In this document: positions 38,287 to 46,315 of the stretch, piece after piece
Position numbering within the stretch: position 1 is the stretch's first letter
Layout: every line of letters begins with the position of its first letter
DNA from: Candidatus Kuenenia stuttgartensis
GTDB lineage: Bacteria > Planctomycetota > Planctomycetia > Pirellulales > UBA1268
Direction: 5' to 3'
DNA length: 64,000 nucleotides
NCBI GenBank assembly: GCA_945891385.1
Contig: CAMDDJ010000009.1
Coordinates: 1-64,000 of the forward strand
Program-made: the position numbers and the translations under genes
The notes under the pieces: generated by a model
Told to the model about the DNA's origin: nothing
The model's input: only the letters and a program-made list of their open reading frames with translations
The model's database searches: none

Positions 38287-39351
38287 ATGCAGGGAGGCGT
38301 CGTGGCCCACGCGGACTACTATCAGCGAACACTGGAGTGGGCTTCTCGCCTACGCGTGTGCAAGAAGTGCTGCCCAGCACCTACCGTTGCAGCGGTGACA
38401 CACGCTTTTAAAGCGGACTTGGCCGAATACTTTCGGTTGTGCGCTCTAGCAAGAAGCTCGAAGGCCCCATCTGAGCTTTCTCGTGAAGCCCATGGGCTGC
38501 TCTTCAGGTGCCGCACGCTATTGGAGAAAGCTCTGCATGAGTCCTTGGTGTGTTCAGTGCGTGACGATGATGATGCCACGACAGCGCTTTTTGCGAAAGG
38601 TTTTTTCGGCAAGAGCAAGAAGCAAGGCGTTAGTGTTCGGATGCCGCTAACGTCGTGCATTCCAACGGTTCTTTGCGGTGCGGCCTGCTACGCTCACGAT
38701 GTCCTTGATGCGACTCCGCAGTCAGTGGTCCGCGGAGCGATTAATGGCTGGCTTGCACACCTATGGGAGCATGGCGAATCCAGAACGCGTGAGAAAATCT
38801 TCCGTGTTTTGCGGAGACCGACCGAATTGGCGGTGAAAGCCGCTTTTGACGAAGTGCGGCGATTGCCCCGCGGATTCACAAGACGACCCTACATCCGATT
38901 CAGTCACGTCGGCGAAGTGGTGGCCTACGCTGGTTTCGCTAATGGCGTAGCAGCGTTGGTGAGACAACTAAGTCGAAGAAGGGTCGATTGCGTTGTCTAT
39001 ACCCGCCATCGCTATGCGGGGAGCCTCGACCCCGCGCTCTGGATAATCAATTTCACTCTGGATCCGAGTAGCGAAGAACGGCGCGCGTGGGCGCCGTCAA
39101 ATGCGAGACTCGTTTACTCAGCGTTCAGTGGGTCTATTTCTGACAACGTTGCAGTGAATTTCCTTGAGCATCACCGGCATTCCCATGTGGCCGTTTCCGC
39201 AGGTTCGGGAATCGTGTGTCCAGCTACTGCACCGGACGCGCAGGACAGAACGTGCGACGGATGTCGCTGTAAGACCTGCTTCGAGCCGGTAACCGACCTT
39301 CATGCGATAGCACCCATACCTGCCGCCGCCGTCACGGCTGAGTCGCGATAA
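38287..39351 (+). CDS. Gp88-like cysteine-cluster protein
   Basis: The 354-aa product resembles phage Gene-88 family proteins. It has an N-terminal Cys cluster (SCIPTVLCGAACYAH, near residue 122), a central YIRFSHVGEVVAYAGFANGVAALVRQLSRRRVDCVVYTRH, comparable to the family's 'R-x-H-x-G-G-D-F-F...F-Y-A-Y-T-K', and a second cluster near the end (IVCPAT...RTCDGCRCKTCFEPV). The paired clusters suggest a metal or Fe-S site. The ATG at 38287 is the track start; the GTG at 38302, four bases after AGGGAGG, is equally plausible. It starts a unit with the methyltransferase (9-base gap) and the restriction gene. The family role is not known to me. Confidence 0.6.
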   Translation: MQGGVVAHADYYQRTLEWASRLRVCKKCCPAPTVAAVTHAFKADLAEYFRLCALARSSKAPSELSREAHGLLFRCRTLLEKALHESLVCSVRDDDDATTALFAKGFFGKSKKQGVSVRMPLTSCIPTVLCGAACYAHDVLDATPQSVVRGAINGWLAHLWEHGESRTREKIFRVLRRPTELAVKAAFDEVRRLPRGFTRRPYIRFSHVGEVVAYAGFANGVAALVRQLSRRRVDCVVYTRHRYAGSLDPALWIINFTLDPSSEERRAWAPSNARLVYSAFSGSISDNVAVNFLEHHRHSHVAVSAGSGIVCPATAPDAQDRTCDGCRCKTCFEPVTDLHAIAPIPAAAVTAESR

Positions 39352-39360
39352 GAAACACCC

Positions 39361-40536
39361 ATGTCTGCTCCCCGAGTCCTCGACATGTTTAGCGGTTGTG
39401 GCGGCCTTTCAGTCGGCTTGTCGGAGGCTGGATTTCGTGTGCTAGGCGGCCTTGACGCAGATTGCGATGCAATCACAACGTTTAAAAAGTCGCACCCCCG
39501 GAGCCTTGGCCTGCAAGTTGATGCGAGAAGGTTCGTTGATGACTTGGATAGTTTTCTTGGGTCTACAGACGGAATCGATGTATTGGTTGGAGGACCGCCT
39601 TGCCAAGGGTTCTGCGTGATCAACCCAAAGCGATCACAAGACGATCCCCGGAACGCTTGCATTCAAGTATTTCTTGATGCCGCTCTGTCTCTGATGCCCA
39701 AGGCAATCGTCATGGAGAACGTGCCTGGCCTACTCACTCTGGCGAAGGGCTTCGCGTACAAGAAAGTCTGCGAGGTGCTCGGTTCGGCGGGATTCACAAC
39801 CTCTGCAATGGTTTTGCAGGCAGCACACTATGGTGTCCCGCAAAGTCGCTGGAGGCTCTTCATAGTGGGGCTTCGGGGGAAGCAGTTTGCGTTCCCTGAA
39901 CCTACGCATCGCGCGATGATTCGGCCGAATATTGCCGGTGGCAGAAGCATGACGATGCGAATACCTCCCGCCGATGACCTATTTACGACGCTGTTGCCCC
40001 CGGTAACGGTGGCTGATGCCATTTCGGATATGCCACCTATTCGTAATGGAGGCGGCAAGGCAGTCGCTGAGTACAGAAAAGCCGCTGCAACAGACTTTCA
40101 AGTTAATGCGAGAGCTTCTTCCGAGTCGCTGAGCAATCACCAGACGCTTCGGCTGGGTGACGCGTACATGGATCGCATCAAAGCGATTCCCAAAGAGGGG
40201 ATGTGCTGGAAGGATCTGCCTGAGGATTTGATTCCCGCAAACATCCGGCGGTCGCAAGAGAAGTGGAAGTGCGACACACCAACCCGCTTTGGGCGACTTC
40301 GGAATGACGGCCTTTTCACAACGATCCTGACACGCCCTGAGCCGTACTGGGGATCGTTCATCCATCCGTCACAGCACCGCGTCATATCAGTGCGGGAGGC
40401 AGCGCGAGCCCAAAGCTTTCCAGACCATGTGGTCTTTCAAGGTGACCTGCCGTCGCAATATCGACAGGTAGGCAACGCCATCCCACCGCTCTTGGCCAAG
40501 GTGCTTGGCAAGGCTTTGCTGCGCCAGCTGGCTTAG
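39361..40536 (+). CDS. DNA (cytosine-5) methyltransferase
   Basis: The 391-aa enzyme has the m5C methyltransferase motifs in order: motif I LDMFSGCGGLSVGL (SAM), motif IV GGPPCQGF with catalytic Cys near residue 80, motif VI VMENVPGL, motif VIII QSRWRLFIVG and the final motif X RQVGNAIPPLLAKVLGKAL. The region between VIII and X is the target-recognition domain, so the recognised sequence cannot be read. Its place directly upstream of a type IIG-like protein and nine bases after the Gp88-like gene suggests a modification partner in a defence unit rather than an orphan Dcm. Confidence 0.96.
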   Translation: MSAPRVLDMFSGCGGLSVGLSEAGFRVLGGLDADCDAITTFKKSHPRSLGLQVDARRFVDDLDSFLGSTDGIDVLVGGPPCQGFCVINPKRSQDDPRNACIQVFLDAALSLMPKAIVMENVPGLLTLAKGFAYKKVCEVLGSAGFTTSAMVLQAAHYGVPQSRWRLFIVGLRGKQFAFPEPTHRAMIRPNIAGGRSMTMRIPPADDLFTTLLPPVTVADAISDMPPIRNGGGKAVAEYRKAAATDFQVNARASSESLSNHQTLRLGDAYMDRIKAIPKEGMCWKDLPEDLIPANIRRSQEKWKCDTPTRFGRLRNDGLFTTILTRPEPYWGSFIHPSQHRVISVREAARAQSFPDHVVFQGDLPSQYRQVGNAIPPLLAKVLGKALLRQLA

Positions 40537-40559
40537 CCATTACTACATAGGTGTGAAGA

Positions 40560-43500
40560 ATGCCAACGGATAAATTTTCTACTGCCTTCAAAAACTATCG
40601 CCGAAACGCAAAGAAAGCTGTCAAGGAACATCAGCCACACGATCAGCGTCGTGCAATCTTCTATGAATTCATGAACGATGGGTTCGGCATCAAGGTCAGC
40701 GAATACGAGACGGAGCCTTTCGTAAGCCAAAGTCGAATCGATACGGGGTATATCGACCACCTTTACAACAATCTGCTAGTCGAATTCAAAAAAGACTTTG
40801 AGCGTGAGCACGCCGCAGGCATCGAAGAGATCAATCGATACTTTCGCATCGAGCCGACTGCGCAGTACGCATTCTATACCGACGTTTGTCGTTTTAGCGT
40901 CTACAAGAGGGACGGAACGGGTGTCAAGCAGATAGACGAGAAGGACATCCGCAAGTTGTCAGAGGTCGAGGCCCTGCACTTCTTTGATAGTTTCTTCTTC
41001 TCCGCCGACGCAATCGTTCCAACATCAGAAGACATCGTTACACGATTTGGGGCGAGTAGTGTCACCTACAACAGTTCCTACGAGCTTTTAGCAGCCATGT
41101 GGGGCAGGCTGTCCTCTGACCCCACTGCTCAAACGAAGTATGCCCAGTGGAACCAGCTTCTGTCGAAGGTTCATGGCAAACTTCCGAATGACCACGACTT
41201 ATTTCTCCGACACACATATCTAAGTCTTCTCGTGAAGTGTCTGGCTCTGGTGGCGCTTCCCATAGATGCGGAGCTGAGCGGGGATAAGCTCCTTGAGGTA
41301 ATCGATGGTCGCATTTTTAGAGCACATCGCTATCCGAATCTTGTTGAGGAAGATTTTTTTGCCTGGGTGTTGTCTGACGCGACCTGCGACGATGCAAGAG
41401 ACTTGCTGGCCATGCTGCTCGCGCGAATCAGAAAGTACGATCTCACTAGGATTAATGAGGACTTGCTCAAGGAGCTGTATCAGAACCTCGTTGACTCTGA
41501 GGAACGTCAGGAGTCTGGCGAGTTCTACACACCGGACTGGCTAGCAGACCTCGTCATCGCGGAGTCCGGTTACGCGGCAGCGATTGCGACAAGCGTCTCA
41601 AAGGATGAGCCACTTCCCACGCTTGTCGATCCTGCTTGTGGCTCCGGCACATTTCTTTTTCGTGCTATAGCGACGGCTCGTGCCGGTGGCGTGGCTGGTG
41701 AGGATCTTGTTCGGTATTGCTGCCAGGGTTTGATGGGAATGGATGTCCACCCGCTCGCAGTGACCATAGCGAGAATTAACTTTGTCCTTGGCCTTGCCGG
41801 TGAACTGAAAGGCTATACGGAAGATGTCTTTACCCCCGTCTACATTGCCGACGCATTGCAGGAGTTCCACAACGTAAGCGGTGGCACCAGTATCCACATT
41901 GACTCGACAGGCCCAGGATGTGCAACAGCAGCGGCTGATCCGTTTTCCATTCCCGTTGCTCTGGCCACCAACCGCGAGTTGTTTGATCAGATTATCGATC
42001 TCATGCAAAGCTTTTCGTCGCATGTGGGCAAGATGCCAAGCATCACTGATGGGTTCTGGAAGGCGGCATTGCGGCTCGGCGCGGACCCGTCGTGGCAAGC
42101 GGAGCTGGTGGCTAATTGCCGTCTACTGACTACCCATGTGAGGAAGAAAACTGATTCCATTTGGGGCTATGTGCTACGCAACTGCTCACAGCCAGCGTTT
42201 CTTCGTGCAACCAAAGCAGACTTTATTGTGGGCAATCCGCCCTGGAAGGCCCTGCGGAACATCAGCCACAAGGCTTACCAAGAGGCGATCAAGAAGCAAA
42301 TTATTCGCCATGGCTTGCTAAGCAAGCACGACAAAACTCTCTTTGGAAGTATGGAGGTGTGCACACTGTTTTTCGCCGTGTGCGAAACGGATTACCTCAA
42401 GCCGGGCGGAGTCGTTTCTTTTATCTTGAATCGAAGCATGTTGAGCGGCGCTGCTCAGCACGACGTTTTCCGAAGTAGCGGTTTTAGTTCGCTTATCGAC
42501 GGAAAGTCCATCTTTACAAAGAAGAAGAAGCAAGGGATTTTCCCAATGCCCTTCTGCGTTGCGACAAGGTGCCATGCTACGGCAAGGAAGACGGATATTC
42601 CGTTCACTGAGATTTCCGGGCGAGTGCCTCGGGGAAATCCAAGTCTTGAAACGGTTGCGCCCGATCTCATGCGCACAACAAGTAGATATTCGCCGCCACA
42701 GCCGCTCGGGCCACCGACTTTTTACAGTAGCCGCATACAGCAAGGCGCGACGATTACGCCAATGGCTTTCTGGTACGTCCAGCTGAGAAGTGTAGTGCCG
42801 AAGAAGGAAACGGCTCCAGTGCCGGTGGAATCCAAGCCAGAAATAAGCGAAGGTGGTAAAGAGCCGTGGAGAGGAAGGCACTTCACGGGAGTGTGTGAGC
42901 GTCAATTTCTGTACGCCACTCTTCGCGGAGACAACTACGTTCCCTTTGCGGTCCTCGATTACGACTTGGTGATTGCGCCTATTGTTCTGGCAGATGCCAA
43001 GAACACCGTGCTCACGTTGCCCCGCGCAGTGAAGGAAGGCTACGCCAGCATCGCTGCATGGATGAAGCAGATCCAAGAAGTGTGGGTTAAGCACAAGAAG
43101 CCCGCGTCTCCCAAGGACGTTGTTGAACGCATCAACAAATATCGGTTGCTCGAAAAGCAGAATCCACAACGAGGGTTTAAGGTCATCATCAACAAGTCTG
43201 GCACGAATATCGCTTCTGTGGTCATTAACGCGGCTGAGGTCGTAGGCTTGCCAGTGCGTGGAGTGGGGGTGATGGGCTTTGTTGCCGACACGCAAACCTA
43301 CATCTACTCGACTGAAAGCCGTGAGGAAGCCCACTACCTTTGCGCGGCTCTTAATTCAGCGACGGTTAACGATGCGGTTAAGCCCTACCAGAGCGCCGGG
43401 GAGCAGGGTGAACGTGATCTGCACACCAAGGCGCTCCGAGCGTCGCCGGTCCCGCGCTTTTCGCCCGCTAATCCCGACCACGTTAAGCTCGCGGAGCTCA

Positions 43501-43697
43501 GTGTCGCCTGCCATGAGCAAGTTGCGGCCAAGATTCCTGAACTACTAACGTTATCAGCAAACCAACGTAGGACATTTTGCAGGAAGGAGGTCTCTGTCTT
43601 ACTGGGCGAGATCGACACGCTAACGAAGCGTATTCTCGCGAGTGATGCTGGGGCAAGCCTTAGTGGCGAGGTGCCAATGACGTTGTTCGCAGAATAG
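40560..43697 (+). CDS. type IIG-like restriction enzyme / N6-adenine methyltransferase
   Basis: The 1045-aa protein combines activities. Near residues 61-77, RIDTGYIDHLYNNLLVEFKKD carries a D...E-x-K pattern of PD-(D/E)xK nucleases. Helical residues 100-330 follow. GEFYTPDWLADLVI and VDPACGSGTFLFRAIATA (motif I, about residue 357) and FIVGNPPWKALR (motif IV, about residue 558) identify the N6-adenine methyltransferase of the Eco57I/type IIG group. The C-terminal 400 residues should hold the target-recognition part. It starts 23 bases after the cytosine methyltransferase. Two methylation chemistries in one operon are unusual. A methylase-only role is possible if the nuclease residues are not functional. 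Confidence 0.85.
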   Translation: MPTDKFSTAFKNYRRNAKKAVKEHQPHDQRRAIFYEFMNDGFGIKVSEYETEPFVSQSRIDTGYIDHLYNNLLVEFKKDFEREHAAGIEEINRYFRIEPTAQYAFYTDVCRFSVYKRDGTGVKQIDEKDIRKLSEVEALHFFDSFFFSADAIVPTSEDIVTRFGASSVTYNSSYELLAAMWGRLSSDPTAQTKYAQWNQLLSKVHGKLPNDHDLFLRHTYLSLLVKCLALVALPIDAELSGDKLLEVIDGRIFRAHRYPNLVEEDFFAWVLSDATCDDARDLLAMLLARIRKYDLTRINEDLLKELYQNLVDSEERQESGEFYTPDWLADLVIAESGYAAAIATSVSKDEPLPTLVDPACGSGTFLFRAIATARAGGVAGEDLVRYCCQGLMGMDVHPLAVTIARINFVLGLAGELKGYTEDVFTPVYIADALQEFHNVSGGTSIHIDSTGPGCATAAADPFSIPVALATNRELFDQIIDLMQSFSSHVGKMPSITDGFWKAALRLGADPSWQAELVANCRLLTTHVRKKTDSIWGYVLRNCSQPAFLRATKADFIVGNPPWKALRNISHKAYQEAIKKQIIRHGLLSKHDKTLFGSMEVCTLFFAVCETDYLKPGGVVSFILNRSMLSGAAQHDVFRSSGFSSLIDGKSIFTKKKKQGIFPMPFCVATRCHATARKTDIPFTEISGRVPRGNPSLETVAPDLMRTTSRYSPPQPLGPPTFYSSRIQQGATITPMAFWYVQLRSVVPKKETAPVPVESKPEISEGGKEPWRGRHFTGVCERQFLYATLRGDNYVPFAVLDYDLVIAPIVLADAKNTVLTLPRAVKEGYASIAAWMKQIQEVWVKHKKPASPKDVVERINKYRLLEKQNPQRGFKVIINKSGTNIASVVINAAEVVGLPVRGVGVMGFVADTQTYIYSTESREEAHYLCAALNSATVNDAVKPYQSAGEQGERDLHTKALRASPVPRFSPANPDHVKLAELSVACHEQVAAKIPELLTLSANQRRTFCRKEVSVLLGEIDTLTKRILASDAGASLSGEVPMTLFAE

Positions 43698-44192
43698 GAA
43701 TGTCATTCTAGGTGGCAAAACGAACGGCGCCCCAATCATTCTTTTCTTAGGAAACCATTCCTAGACCACTCCCCTCCAAAAATGAAGGAGAGTGTCGGAT
43801 CTTTTCTTGAGGTTTCCCCGTACTGAGCCGACTTGCAAGCCTTTCTTTGGGAGTTGCTTGTTTCTAACCCCTACTCCCTCATTTGCTTTTCTTCGTCTCC
43901 GCCCGGACAGTGGACAACACGGCAGCAACGATGCGGGCTTTCACCGCGAAATGACCAATGAAATATGAATCGCTCAAAAATGCCTTATGGCTTCATCATT
44001 TGTTTGTGTCCGCAGCACACGAGTCGGTTGACGATGGACCGGATGGCAAGCTGAGCCTCTATATCTCTAGTACACCAAACTCATAAAAAACCAAGCGGAT
44101 TCACACGCTAACAAAAAAACGCTTAATCCTGAGCGGATGGTGTATCTCCTTATGTGCTGAAGATGGCACGAATTTCAACAAGGAGAAAAAAG
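43698..44192. other. AT-rich spacer inside the island
   Basis: No supported gene lies in these 495 bases. A short stem TAGGAA-ACCA-TTCCTA at 43748-43763 follows the restriction gene and could be a weak terminator. The region probably holds the promoter of the next three genes. Confidence 0.5.
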
Positions 44193-44486
44193 ATGAATGC
44201 GCAGACGTTTCTGGCCGCAAATGTGGCCAATGTGATCTATGAGGATGGACGAAAGTGCGAATGGTGGCCCTTCGAGTCGAGGGCCGCATTTGACGATTTC
44301 TTGCACAGCCGTCCGATTCGGCTACGCGGAGCAGGAACGCACCTGATCGTGGGCCTAGATCAGAATCGTGAAATCGTGGTGCGAGAGTTGGAAAGCATCA
44401 CCGATGCGGGCGACGTCACGCAGGATGCGTTCATCGTCTCATACGCGCAGCTGACTGAAAGGGTTATCCATGAGTACGTTTCGTGA
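44193..44486 (+). CDS. unknown 97-aa island protein
   Basis: The ATG at 44193 is chosen because AGGAG lies eight bases upstream; the track's earlier start lacks it. The product reads MNAQTFLAANVANVIYEDGRKCEWWPFESRAAFDDFLHSRPIRLRGAGTHLIVGLDQNREIVVRELESITDAGD. It looks like a small alpha/beta fold with no known motif. The next gene starts inside its end (17-base overlap), so the two are coupled. Confidence 0.7.
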   Translation: MNAQTFLAANVANVIYEDGRKCEWWPFESRAAFDDFLHSRPIRLRGAGTHLIVGLDQNREIVVRELESITDAGDVTQDAFIVSYAQLTERVIHEYVS

Positions 44487-44754
44487 GTCCGCATTTTTCA
44501 ACAAGAGTGAGCTTGTGAGGCTCGTCTATAGGGATAATCCGTCTGCGTCAAATTCTGAAATCCGGCACGCAGTAAAACAGCGATGGAACGTAGATGTTGC
44601 CGCGAACCTGATAATCCAGGCGGTCGGCCGGGAACGCGACCGCGTTGCATATCTGGCGTCGCATTCATCACTCCAGAAACTGGCCAAGAAGTTCCTCAGT
44701 GACTGTGGCGGAAATCTTTCCATCGCGATCAATCATCTAAGGCTCGCTGGATAG
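44470..44754 (+). CDS. small HTH-like island protein
   Basis: The 94-aa product contains NKSELVRLVYRDNPSASNSEIRHAVKQRWNVDVAANLIIQAVGRERDR. This fits a winged or three-helix DNA-binding pattern seen in mobile-element proteins with 'I-R-x-x-L-x-x-N-P-x-A-x-x-x-E-I...G-V-x-V-S-x-x-L-V'. The overlap with the upstream gene and the eight-base gap to the GNAT-like gene make one transcription unit. It may be a regulator or antitoxin-like partner; this is inference. Confidence 0.65.
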   Translation: MSTFRESAFFNKSELVRLVYRDNPSASNSEIRHAVKQRWNVDVAANLIIQAVGRERDRVAYLASHSSLQKLAKKFLSDCGGNLSIAINHLRLAG

Positions 44755-44762
44755 GGCATCTC

Positions 44763-45458
44763 ATGGACTTGCACGCCCAACACGCAAACCTAAGGCTCGC
44801 GCCTGATTTGATTGATGACTACCTGTGGCTTCAGAAAACGTACAAGGACGCCCAAGAGGAATATCGGCGCAAGACGCCCCCAATAAGGCGTTTGCATAAG
44901 TTGATCAAGAATCATTGCGTTCCCGCGAAGACGCGTGCGTGGCACTTTCTTGAGAATGTGTGGGTGTGGAATGATGCAGTTGTGTTTGAGTTAGAGAAGG
45001 CGTGGTGGGACGATGTGCCTACAAGCGGTGACTGGCTGGCATATCTCCGTCGAATGTATGTTGTCGATTCAAAGAGGTCGTGTGGCTACGGATCGCAGTT
45101 CATCGACAATCTACTCCAGTGGTGTCAGGAGTCGGGGGCAGTGGTGTGCTTGGTGAGCCTTCTGTTTGGATTGTCGCGAAATGCCATCGACAGAGGTCCG
45201 TTCTTTTTTGAAACGATAGAGGATGTCTTGGGCGTCTGGGAGAAGGGTGAGATTCATCCTGTTGTCGGAGGGGAATGGTTGCGAGACTGGTATGTGAGCA
45301 AAGGGTTCCGAAGAGGCAAGCTCTTGGATGGCGACTTTTTTGGCTTTCAATCCTGCATCAGTCATCTTGACCAGTTTGTCTTTGTTCCCGATTCCTTGGA
45401 CGGCTCAGCTAAACTAGCGGCATCGCACCGCCTCCGCGATGAGTCGCCCGATGAGTGA
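44763..45458 (+). CDS. GNAT-like acetyltransferase of the island
   Basis: The 231-aa protein has a helical N-terminal half and a C-terminal half with GNAT features. KRSCGYGSQFIDNLLQWCQESGAVVCLVSLLFG resembles the acetyl-CoA loop R/Q-x-x-G-x-G followed by a helix. WLRDWYVSKGFRRGKLLDGDFFGFQS resembles the 'F-Y-x-x-x-G-F' end. The fold call is moderate. Such enzymes in mobile elements act as tRNA-acetylating toxins or modify host proteins; the HTH-like neighbour would suit a toxin pair, but this is unproven. Confidence 0.55.
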   Translation: MDLHAQHANLRLAPDLIDDYLWLQKTYKDAQEEYRRKTPPIRRLHKLIKNHCVPAKTRAWHFLENVWVWNDAVVFELEKAWWDDVPTSGDWLAYLRRMYVVDSKRSCGYGSQFIDNLLQWCQESGAVVCLVSLLFGLSRNAIDRGPFFFETIEDVLGVWEKGEIHPVVGGEWLRDWYVSKGFRRGKLLDGDFFGFQSCISHLDQFVFVPDSLDGSAKLAASHRLRDESPDE

Positions 45459-45863
45459 TCTGACAGGAGCAGCCGATGGCTTATTGCCTCCGCATCAGGT
45501 GCTGTGAGGGCAGGGGGCTTTAAAAACACATCGCCTTGAACCGGGAACCGCTAAATGAAGTCGAAATGAGCGGAAATATGAGCGATGGCCAGGGGATCGT
45601 CCCTATCGCAACTGAACCACCGCGGCCGCCTGGGATGGCCGATAAGTTCGTGCAAAAACAGACAAACCCCCATACGTCTTCCGGCGGCGTGCGATGCCCG
45701 CTTCTCTGGAACAGATTTGGAACGGCAGGCATGGGTGGGGGTGAGGCAGAATGGCTCAAGGCGGCTCGTCAATCGCACGTTTTCAGGGATGCGTGGCTCT
45801 CTTTGCTGTGTCGTGGCTATAGCTGCCCAATCGAAAAAACTCGAAGAAAATTCGCGTGTACCG

Positions 45864-45876
45864 CCCGTGGGGGTAC
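45864..45876 (+). other. right attachment site (attR) of the genomic island
   Basis: The 13 bases CCCGTGGGGGTAC repeat the 3' end of tRNA-Glu at 35253-35265. The match is exact but does not extend, so it is the minimal core. Confidence 0.75.
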
Positions 45877-45892
45877 TCGCCATATTGGCTAC

Positions 45893-45928
45893 AGCCCCGT
45901 TGCCCGACAGCGATCGGGCGGCGGGGCT
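45893..45928 (-). terminator. hairpin downstream of the zinc-ribbon gene
   Basis: The outer arms AGCCCCG/CGGGGCT and the inner arms GCCCGA/TCGGGC form a long stem. There is no T-run, so termination is only suggested by position. Confidence 0.4.
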
Positions 45929-45955
45929 TCTGAGTTGCTCCGATGGCCGAGGTCG

Positions 45956-46225
45956 TTACACGGCCGTCAACACCCACCAAATGGCGATGGTCAAGCAGAT
46001 CACCGCTGTGATCACGACCCAGGTCGGCCGCCTGGTCGCGGCGTGATCCTCCGCCGAAATGTATCGCTCGCAATGCGGGCAGCGGGGTGAGTCTTCGAGC
46101 ATCTCCCGCCCGCAGTAGGGACAGGGCACCGTCGGCTCTTCGTCGTCGGCATCCCAGGCGGAGTCATCCCCGTCCGGGTCGTCTTCCCAATCGTCCGGTT
46201 CGTCGTCGTCGATCACGAGAGTCAC
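45956..46225 (-). CDS. zinc-ribbon protein with C-terminal membrane helix
   Basis: The product is 89 aa from the GTG at 46223-46225 (a second GTG at 46216 is possible). An acidic N-terminus (DDDEPDDWEDDPDGDDSAWDADDEEPTV) is followed by a double-CxxC zinc ribbon, PCPYCGREMLEDSPRCPHCERYI, and one membrane helix (WVVITAVICLTIAIWWVL). Small proteins with this layout recur in planctomycetes and have no assigned role. The 491-aa ORF of the track is a read-through of antisense sequence opposite the reductase gene. It diverges from the reductase gene. Confidence 0.85.
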   Translation of the reverse strand: MTLVIDDDEPDDWEDDPDGDDSAWDADDEEPTVPCPYCGREMLEDSPRCPHCERYISAEDHAATRRPTWVVITAVICLTIAIWWVLTAV

Positions 46226-46315
46226 CAGCCTTTCGCTGCCACGTCGGGGTGACCAACCGCGGCTTGATCCGGCGCGGTATAAACGGCCACCAACGTCCTT
46301 TGCGAGTCTACCGTC

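Larger units (their letters stand above)
45459..45955. other. right margin of the island and junction
   Basis: No convincing gene is seen. The attachment repeat is at 45864-45876, and host-like GC-rich sequence resumes after it. A long stem (AGCCCCG...CGGGGCT, with inner GCCCGA/TCGGGC) lies at 45893-45928, downstream of the zinc-ribbon gene. Confidence 0.5.

Noticed and set aside
45730-45800. Ser/Leu-type tRNA
   Set aside because: The segment GCAGAATGGCTCAAGGCGGC resembles a D arm, but no anticodon stem or T arm follows, so it cannot be a tRNA gene.
45536-46090. 184-aa ORF at the right island margin
   Set aside because: It crosses the attachment repeat and overlaps the zinc-ribbon gene in antisense, with no recognisable domain.
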